Below, one piece after another: positions 58,948-64,000 of a DNA stretch of 64,000 bases (position 1 is the stretch's first letter; every line of letters begins with the position of its first letter). Made by a program: the position numbers and the translations under genes. Origin of the DNA: Asanoa siamensis (GTDB taxonomy: Bacteria; Actinomycetota; Actinomycetes; Mycobacteriales; Micromonosporaceae); contig NZ_BONE01000032.1 of the NCBI RefSeq assembly GCF_016862555.1, positions 27,183 to 91,182 of the forward strand, read 5' to 3'. Below the pieces are notes generated by a model. That model saw only the letters and a list, made by a program, of their open reading frames with translations. It ran no database searches and was not told the DNA's origin.

Positions 58948-59047
58948 ACCCTCATCCTGGCACGACAGCGTTTCCGCTTCCGGTTGACAAGCCACGGGGC
59001 ATCGCCGAGATTGAATCGATCCCCCATCGCCGGCAGGTGCTGACCTC

Positions 59048-60352
59048 ATGTCCACGCTCACTCCGGGCGCCCTGCTCGCCCGTCGCTACCGGCTGGTCGA
59101 CCGGGTCGGCGCCGGCGGCATGTCGGTCATCTGGCGGGCCCGCGACGAGGTGCTCGACCGTACGGTCGCGGTCAAGGTGCTCTCCGCCGCGCTGGCCGCC
59201 GACGCCCGGTTCCGCGACATGGTCCGCGACGAGGCCCGGGCCGCCGCCCAGCTCGTCCATCCGCACGTCGCTACCGTGCACGACTACGCGGAGACGGTCG
59301 CGCCGGACGGCACGGTCACCGCGTTCGTCGTGCTGGAGCTGCTCACTGGCGAGGAGCTGGAGGCCAAGCTGACGGCGGGGCCGCTGCCCTGGCCCGAGGC
59401 GGTGCGGGTGTGCGCCGAGGTGGCCGAGGCGCTGGCCGCCGCGCACCGGCTCGGCATCGTGCACCGCGACGTGACGCCGGCCAACGTGATGCTGACCGCG
59501 ACCGGCGCGAAGGTGCTCGACTTCGGCATCGCCACCCGGATCGGGGCGCCGGACGAGGACGCCGAGGGCGAGACGTTCGGCACGCCGGCCTACGTGGCGC
59601 CGGAGCGGCTCGACGGGACGCCGGCGCAGCCCGCGACCGACACGTACGCGCTGGGTGTGCTGCTCCACGAGACGCTGACCGGTCAGGTGCCGGTGCCCGC
59701 GGACACGTGGGACGACCTGACCCGGGCGCTGGCGTCGGGGCTCGTCCCGGGGCCGCCGGAGGTGCCGGGGCTGCCGGCCGCGGTGGCGACGCTGTGCGTG
59801 CGGTGCCTGAGTCGCGATCCGTTGGCGCGGCCGACCGCGCACGCCGCGGCGACGGAGTTGCGGGCAGCGCTGTCGCCGGTCGCTTCTCCGTCTACAGTGG
59901 AGTCGCGGCGGCCGCGGCGGGCCCTGCTGGTGGCCGCCGCGATCGCCGCCGTGCTCGCGGTCGGCGCGGCCGTGCTGGTGCCGTTGTTCCGCGCCGACCC
60001 GCCGTACCCGGGCGGGGTCGTGACCCAGCCGACCACCGGGCCGGCGCGTCCGCCCGGGCCTGGACCGACCGACAAGCCGCCGAAGCCGCCGCCGCCGACC
60101 GCCGGCACGCTCGGTGAGGCGCTGCGCCGCATCGAGGGTGTGATCAACGAGGGCCAGCGGGCCGGCGACATCCGCGCCGACGCGGCCGTCGACCTGCGCA
60201 ACCTGCTGCGCCAGCTGCACGGGCCCGAAAGCCGCGCCGACCGCGTGGTGCAGCTCCGCGAGAAGGTCGCGGTGCGGGCGGGCGAGGGCGCGATCAGCGG
60301 CGCGTACGCGGAGCGCCTCGACCTAGCGCTGGCCGGCTTTCCGCACATCTAG
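59048..60352 (+). CDS. Transmembrane serine/threonine protein kinase
   Basis: A 434-residue kinase. Glycine loop VGAGGMSVIW, catalytic K43 (VAVK), HRD as VHRDVTPANV with D141, DFG as VLDFGIAT, and the activation segment GTPAYVAPE. Residue VT replaces the usual LK of HRDLKPxN. A Pro/Ala linker and one membrane helix (about 290-313) lead to an extracellular tail with a Pro-rich stretch and a helical region (RRIEGVINEGQRAGDIRADA). No PASTA repeats are present. It may serve FHA proteins such as that at 47823. Its end overlaps the convergent ATPase gene by 30 bp. Confidence 0.93.
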   Translation: MSTLTPGALLARRYRLVDRVGAGGMSVIWRARDEVLDRTVAVKVLSAALAADARFRDMVRDEARAAAQLVHPHVATVHDYAETVAPDGTVTAFVVLELLTGEELEAKLTAGPLPWPEAVRVCAEVAEALAAAHRLGIVHRDVTPANVMLTATGAKVLDFGIATRIGAPDEDAEGETFGTPAYVAPERLDGTPAQPATDTYALGVLLHETLTGQVPVPADTWDDLTRALASGLVPGPPEVPGLPAAVATLCVRCLSRDPLARPTAHAAATELRAALSPVASPSTVESRRPRRALLVAAAIAAVLAVGAAVLVPLFRADPPYPGGVVTQPTTGPARPPGPGPTDKPPKPPPPTAGTLGEALRRIEGVINEGQRAGDIRADAAVDLRNLLRQLHGPESRADRVVQLREKVAVRAGEGAISGAYAERLDLALAGFPHI

Positions 60353-61588
60353 GCGGATCCGGGCGCCGGCGCGGTCGAAGAGCAGCAGCCGGTCGAGGTC
60401 GACGGCCAGCTTGAGCTGCTCGTCCCGCCTCGGCAGGCCGGCCGCGGGCACCCGCACCACCACCTCGCCCACGGGCGGCGGCTCGCCCGGTAGCTCCGGG
60501 TCGTACGCGGGATAGAAGCCGTATTCCGTGCGGGCCGCGACCGGCCGCGGCGCGTCCCGCATCAGCGCCGCCGCCTGCGGACCCGGCAGCTCCAGGCGGG
60601 AGCGTTCGGTCGAGGTGGGCAGGGCACCCGTGTCGACGTGCACCAGCGCCTCGTGTCCGAGGTGCTCGACGCGCCGGACGGTGCCGGTCAGGGACGGGCC
60701 GGTGTGGCCGGCGGTGGTCGGCGTCAGCGCGTCGGCCCGCAGCGCCACGCTGACCCGGTCGGTGTGCCGGGACCGCACCGGGTGGTCGGCGGGCAGCTCC
60801 ACCAGTTGCGAGCCGAGGTCGATCACCACCCGGTCGTCGTCGGCGTAGACGGCGCCCTCCAGCAGGCTCGTCCGCGGCGTGCCAAGGAACGCGGCCACGA
60901 ACAGCGTCGCCGGGTCGTTGTAGACCTGCTCGGGCGGCCCGACCTGCTGCAGCACGCCACGGCGCAGCACGGCGACGCGGTCGGCCATGGTCATCGCCTC
61001 GGCCTGGTCGTGGGTGACGTAGAGCGTGGTCACGCCGATCCGCCGGGCCAGTGCGGCGACGTCGGACCGCAGCTCCGCGCGGAGGCCGGCGTCCAGGTTG
61101 GACAGCGGCTCGTCCAGGAGGAAACCGAGCGGCCGGCGTACGATCGCCCGCGCCATCGCCACTCGCTGGCGCTCGCCGCCGGACAGCGCGCCCGGCAGCT
61201 TGCGCAGCAGGCCCGAGATGCCGAGCTGGTCGGCGACCTCGCCCACCCGGGCCGACACGTCGGTCGCCGTCTCGTGCCGGACCCGCAACGGGAAGCCGAT
61301 GTTCTGGGCGACCGTCAGGTGCGGGTAGAGCGCGTAGTCCTGGAAGACCATCGCCAGCCGCCGCTCGCGGGACGGCAGATCGTCGACCACCTTCCCGTCG
61401 ATCAGCACGTGCCCGCCGGTCGGCGTCTCCAGCCCGGCCACCAGGCGCAACATCGTCGACTTGCCGCAACCGGTCGGCCCGAGAAGCACGAGGAACTCGC
61501 CGGGCGCGGCCCGCAGGCTCACCTGGTCGACCGCGACCGTGCCGTCCTCGAAGACCTTGGTCAACTCTTCCGTGCCGATGGCGACCAA
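60323..61588 (-). CDS. MalK/UgpC-type ABC transporter ATP-binding protein (orphan)
   Basis: A 421-residue ATPase. Walker A is GPTGCGKST, Q-loop FQDYALYPH, signature LSGGERQRVAMAR, Walker B LGFLLDEPLSNLD and H-loop YVTHDQAEA. The C-terminal TOBE/OB domains (about 245-421) are those of sugar-importer ATPases. No permease or binding-protein gene is adjacent, so it probably energises importers encoded elsewhere, as MsiK does in Streptomyces. The TTG at 61588 was chosen because GGGAGG lies 8 bases upstream; a GTG at 61597 overlaps that site. Confidence 0.9.
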   Translation of the reverse strand: MVAIGTEELTKVFEDGTVAVDQVSLRAAPGEFLVLLGPTGCGKSTMLRLVAGLETPTGGHVLIDGKVVDDLPSRERRLAMVFQDYALYPHLTVAQNIGFPLRVRHETATDVSARVGEVADQLGISGLLRKLPGALSGGERQRVAMARAIVRRPLGFLLDEPLSNLDAGLRAELRSDVAALARRIGVTTLYVTHDQAEAMTMADRVAVLRRGVLQQVGPPEQVYNDPATLFVAAFLGTPRTSLLEGAVYADDDRVVIDLGSQLVELPADHPVRSRHTDRVSVALRADALTPTTAGHTGPSLTGTVRRVEHLGHEALVHVDTGALPTSTERSRLELPGPQAAALMRDAPRPVAARTEYGFYPAYDPELPGEPPPVGEVVVRVPAAGLPRRDEQLKLAVDLDRLLLFDRAGARIRLDVRKAGQR

Positions 61589-61666
61589 CGCGTTCACCTC
61601 CCTGAGCAATGGTGAAACGTCGATGACCATCGACGCCAGGGCATTCTCGGACTAGTAGGTCCAGCA

Positions 61667-61693
61667 CTACCCCGGAGTTATCCACAGGGGTAG
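61667..61693. promoter_or_regulatory. Inverted repeat CTACCCC-N13-GGGGTAG in divergent promoter region
   Basis: CTACCCC (61667-61673) and GGGGTAG (61687-61693) flank 13 bases in the 140-bp gap between the ATPase and kinase genes, about 20 bp upstream of the kinase -10 box. It is a plausible operator for the adjacent response regulator; unproven. Confidence 0.4.
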
Positions 61694-61715
61694 GGCGCTC
61701 CCGCCCGTCCGTCAC

Positions 61716-61721
61716 TAGCGT
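61716..61721 (+). promoter_or_regulatory. Leaderless -10 box TAGCGT for the second two-component operon
   Basis: CTAGCGTTCTCG with TAGCGT 7 bases before the ATG at 61729, no Shine-Dalgarno. Almost the same sequence precedes the ABC gene at 8792. Confidence 0.5.
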
Positions 61722-61728
61722 TCTCGCC

Positions 61729-63030
61729 ATGACCGCCTTGCGAGCCCTGGCCAGACCGACCTTCCTGCGCACCGCCTGGCCCTGGCGATCGATGGGCTAC
61801 CTGATCACCACGGCGCCGATCGGCTTCGTCGCGACGCTGGTGTTCGGCACCGTCGCGCTGCCCTGGGTGATCGCGGCCGACCGGCTGATCCGGCGCTCGA
61901 CCGAGCTGTCCGGTTCGCAGCTCGCCCTGCTGGTCGTCGCCGGCACCCTGCTGCTCGGCACGGTCGCGCCGGTCAGCGGCGTGGTGCTGGGCGCCGTCGA
62001 GCGGTTCCGACTACGCCTGGTCGACGACGAGCCGCTGCCGGGCCTGCCGCCGCCGAGGCCGGGCCACTGGTTGCGCTGGCTCCGCGACCGCTACACCGAC
62101 CCGGCCACCTGGCGCGCGGTCGTCTACGGCTTCGCGCTCAGCTCGCTGGTGCCGCTGGTCTACTTCGTCACCGGCATCGCCCTGCTCATGGTCGTCGCGC
62201 TGGTGTCGAGCCCGTTCATCGTCAGCGCGGGCGACCCGATCACGATGGGCCGGGCCGCGGTCGACACCCCGGCGGAGGCGCTGCCCTGGGCGCTGCTCGG
62301 GCTGGCGCTGCTGCCGGCCGTGCCCTACCTGCTGGGCCTGGTGGCGGGCGCGCACGGCGCGCTGGCCCGGGCGCTGCTGGGCGGGGCCGACGAGCAGGCC
62401 CGCAGCCGGTTGGCCGAGGTGGTCAGCTCGCGGGCCCGGCTGGTCGACGGGTTCAGCGCCGAACGCCGCCGGATCGAGCGCGACCTGCACGACGGCGCGC
62501 AGCAACGGCTGGTCAGCCTGACCCTGCAGCTCGGCGTGGCCCGGCTCGACCTACCACCCGACAGCCCGGCGGCCCGCAGCGTCGAGGTCGCGCACGACCA
62601 GGCCAAACAGCTCATGGCCGAGCTACGCGAGCTGATCCGCGGCATCCACCCGCAGGTCCTGACCGACAGCGGCCTGGCCGCCGCGGTCCGGGAGCTGGCC
62701 GACCGCTCGACGGTGCCGGTCACGGTGGCGATCGACCTGCCGGAGCGGCCGGTCGAGCACGTCGAGTCCACCGCCTACTTCGTGGTGACCGAGGCGCTGG
62801 CCAACGTGGCCAAGCACAGCGGGGCGACCGCGGTCACGGTCTCCGCCCGGCGCGACGGCCGCACGCTGGTCGTCGAGGTGACCGACAACGGCCTGGGCGG
62901 CGCCGACCCGACCGACGGCAGCGGGCTGACCGGGCTCGCCGACCGGGTGGCCGCGGTCGGCGGCACGACCCGCCTGTCCAGCCCGGCCGGCGGTCCGACG
63001 GTGCTGCGGGTCGAGCTGCCGTGGCGGTGA
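61729..63030 (+). CDS. NarL-type sensor histidine kinase, paralogue of the 6.8-kb kinase
   Basis: A 433-residue membrane kinase. The N-terminal ~215 residues contain one sensor module with DRYTDPATWRAVVYG and several membrane helices. HisKA_3 has the phospho-acceptor H254 in RRIERDLHDGAQQRL. HATPase motifs are EALANVAKHSG, VTDNGLGGAD and GSGLTGL. The shared DPATWR signature and C-terminal identity show common descent with the kinase at 6766, which has two sensor modules. It overlaps the response-regulator gene by 10 bp. Confidence 0.93.
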   Translation: MTALRALARPTFLRTAWPWRSMGYLITTAPIGFVATLVFGTVALPWVIAADRLIRRSTELSGSQLALLVVAGTLLLGTVAPVSGVVLGAVERFRLRLVDDEPLPGLPPPRPGHWLRWLRDRYTDPATWRAVVYGFALSSLVPLVYFVTGIALLMVVALVSSPFIVSAGDPITMGRAAVDTPAEALPWALLGLALLPAVPYLLGLVAGAHGALARALLGGADEQARSRLAEVVSSRARLVDGFSAERRRIERDLHDGAQQRLVSLTLQLGVARLDLPPDSPAARSVEVAHDQAKQLMAELRELIRGIHPQVLTDSGLAAAVRELADRSTVPVTVAIDLPERPVEHVESTAYFVVTEALANVAKHSGATAVTVSARRDGRTLVVEVTDNGLGGADPTDGSGLTGLADRVAAVGGTTRLSSPAGGPTVLRVELPWR

Positions 63031-63674
63031 TCCGGACGGTGCTGGCCGAGGACGGCACGCTGCTGCGCGAAGGCCTGACCGGCATCCTCGACCGCTTCGG
63101 GTTTTCGGTCACGGCCGCGGTGGGTGACGCACCGGGCCTGCTCGCCGCGGTCGCGGCCGAGGTGCCGGAGCTGGTGGTCACCGACATCCGGATGCCGCCG
63201 GGCTTTACGGACGAGGGGTTGCGAGCGGCGGTCGAGCTACGCCGCCGCCACCCGGGGCTGCCGGTGGTGGCGCTGAGCCAATATGTGCAGCAGAGCTACG
63301 CGGCGGACCTGCTCGACTCGGGCGACGGCCGCGGCGTCGGCTACCTGCTCAAGGACCGGGTGGTCGACATCGAGGACTTCATCGCGGCCCTACGCCAGGT
63401 CGCCGCGGGCGGCACGGTGGTCGACCCCCGGGTGGTCACCCAACTGGTCCGCCGTCGCCGCGACCCCCTGGCCCAACTCTCCACGCGCGAACGCGAGGTC
63501 CTGCAGCTGGTGGCCGAAGGCCACTCCAACGCGGCCATCGCCCGCTTACTGGTGGTCTCGGAGGCGGCGGTAGGCAAGCACGTCGGCAACATCCTGGCCA
63601 AACTCGACCTCCCGCCAGACGACGACCGCAACCGCCGCGTGGTCGCGGTCCTGACCTACCTACGAAACGCCTGA
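63021..63674 (+). CDS. NarL/FixJ-type response regulator, partner of the 61.7-kb kinase
   Basis: A 217-residue regulator. Receiver acidic pair E10/D11, phospho-acceptor D55 in LVVTDIRMPP and Lys in GYLLKDRV, then a LuxR-type DNA-binding domain from LSTREREVLQLVAEGHSN. It aligns along its whole length with the regulator at 6170. GTG 63021 lies inside the kinase gene, so the two are coupled. Targets are likely near the inverted repeat at 61667 or its own promoter. Confidence 0.93.
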   Translation: MAVIRTVLAEDGTLLREGLTGILDRFGFSVTAAVGDAPGLLAAVAAEVPELVVTDIRMPPGFTDEGLRAAVELRRRHPGLPVVALSQYVQQSYAADLLDSGDGRGVGYLLKDRVVDIEDFIAALRQVAAGGTVVDPRVVTQLVRRRRDPLAQLSTREREVLQLVAEGHSNAAIARLLVVSEAAVGKHVGNILAKLDLPPDDDRNRRVVAVLTYLRNA

Positions 63675-63905
63675 GGCCGCCGGCTTAGCGCGACCCCACC
63701 AGCCGTCGCGGTTGCTCCGGTCCGACCCGCAGGCTGCGCCCGCCGGGCTGGCCACCGCGAGGCGACGGCCCTCGGCTGCTGCCTCGGCCACGCTCCGCCT
63801 GCGGCACCCGCAATCGGCAGCGGGTCGGTATCCGGCGGGTTGCCGCGTACCGGCCTGGTTATCCGGCGCCGATAGGCCTCGGGCCGTCAGGCCTCCGGGC
63901 CTACC
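63675..63905. other. Non-coding stretch before the tandem repeat
   Basis: No convincing gene or RNA. It is GC-rich, and short open frames show no family resemblance. It may contain the end of the two-component transcript. Confidence 0.4.
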
Positions 63906-64000
63906 GCGTCGGGCGTCGGGCGTCGGGCGTCGGGCGTCGGGCGTCGGGCGTCGGGCGTCGGGCGTCGGGCGTCGGGCGTCGGGCGTCGGGCGTCGGGCGT
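63906..64000. repeat. 7-bp tandem repeat (CGTCGGG)n, runs off right edge
   Basis: The unit CGTCGGG is repeated without error about 13.5 times to the end of the window. Seven is not a multiple of three, so it is unlikely to be a coding repeat. Its full length is unknown because the window ends inside it. Confidence 0.95.

Noticed and set aside
63906..64000. Tandem repeat considered as a CRISPR array
   Set aside because: The unit is 7 bp with no spacers, and no cas gene is near.

Overview
The window is a GC-rich actinobacterial chromosome segment. The very high third-position GC, frequent GTG/TTG starts, many genes without a Shine-Dalgarno but with a TANNNT box 6-7 bases before the start codon, a bifunctional LysX, secreted CBM2/Fn3 chitinases and the general gene content point to a soil actinomycete. 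A member of the Micromonosporaceae (Actinoplanes-like) is my best guess, by inference only. I see no rRNA, tRNA, CRISPR array, integrase or transposase. Nearly all of the window is coding, with genes on both strands and many stop-stop overlaps of convergent neighbours.

Layout. 1-5.4 kb: the 5' end of a divergent alaS, a class IV aminotransferase, a streptogrisin-type secreted protease, an enoyl-CoA hydratase, a DinB-fold enzyme, pirin and a DUF2461 protein. 5.4-11.1 kb: a PIG-L deacetylase, a NarL-type two-component system whose kinase carries a duplicated sensor module, and a divergent two-gene ABC exporter. 11.1-19.3 kb: a fasciclin lipoprotein, a GGDEF-EAL protein, a Gfo/Idh oxidoreductase, two small membrane proteins, an SDR and a GH13 enzyme. 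19.4-22.7 kb: an accessory patch. A serine hydrolase is cut off in mid-gene and followed by a four-gene cassette (two paralogous unknown proteins, an unknown protein with an internal duplication, and a Fic-family protein). 22.7-27.7 kb: a DUF1330 protein, a GNAT, an esterase/perhydrolase and a DUF1501-DUF1800 pair. 28-32.9 kb: a fungal-cell-wall degradation island of a GH16-CBM6 glucanase and two CBM2-Fn3-GH18 chitinases. The glucanase has a sigma70-like promoter followed by a LacI-type operator. 33-41 kb: a decayed yidC with its DUF6412 neighbour, an inositol-phosphatase-like protein lacking two metal ligands, DedA, a berberine-bridge-type flavoprotein, DUF998 and lysX. Two copies of a 68-bp inverted-repeat element lie here. 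41-47.7 kb: a histidine-rich membrane protein, a YbdK ligase with a NADH-oxidase-like flavoprotein, and a dimethylargininase-rocD operon ending in a strong terminator. 47.8-58.9 kb: FHA, pterin dehydratase, a CDF transporter, tandem LppX/LprG-like lipoproteins, an acyl desaturase, a very large SCO7613-like membrane protein, an acyltransferase and a patatin. 59-63.7 kb: a Ser/Thr kinase, an orphan MalK-type ATPase and a second two-component system paralogous to the first. The right edge runs into a 7-bp tandem repeat.

Functional themes are envelope and lipid metabolism (LysX, desaturase, patatin, acyltransferase, DedA), secreted depolymerases, signalling, and arginine/ornithine metabolism. The best candidates for something undescribed are the Fic cassette at 19.7-22.7 kb and the 68-bp inverted-repeat family. 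The decayed yidC and the altered inositol-phosphatase-like protein are good examples of genes changing function or dying. All family assignments come from reading motifs by eye; no database search was run.
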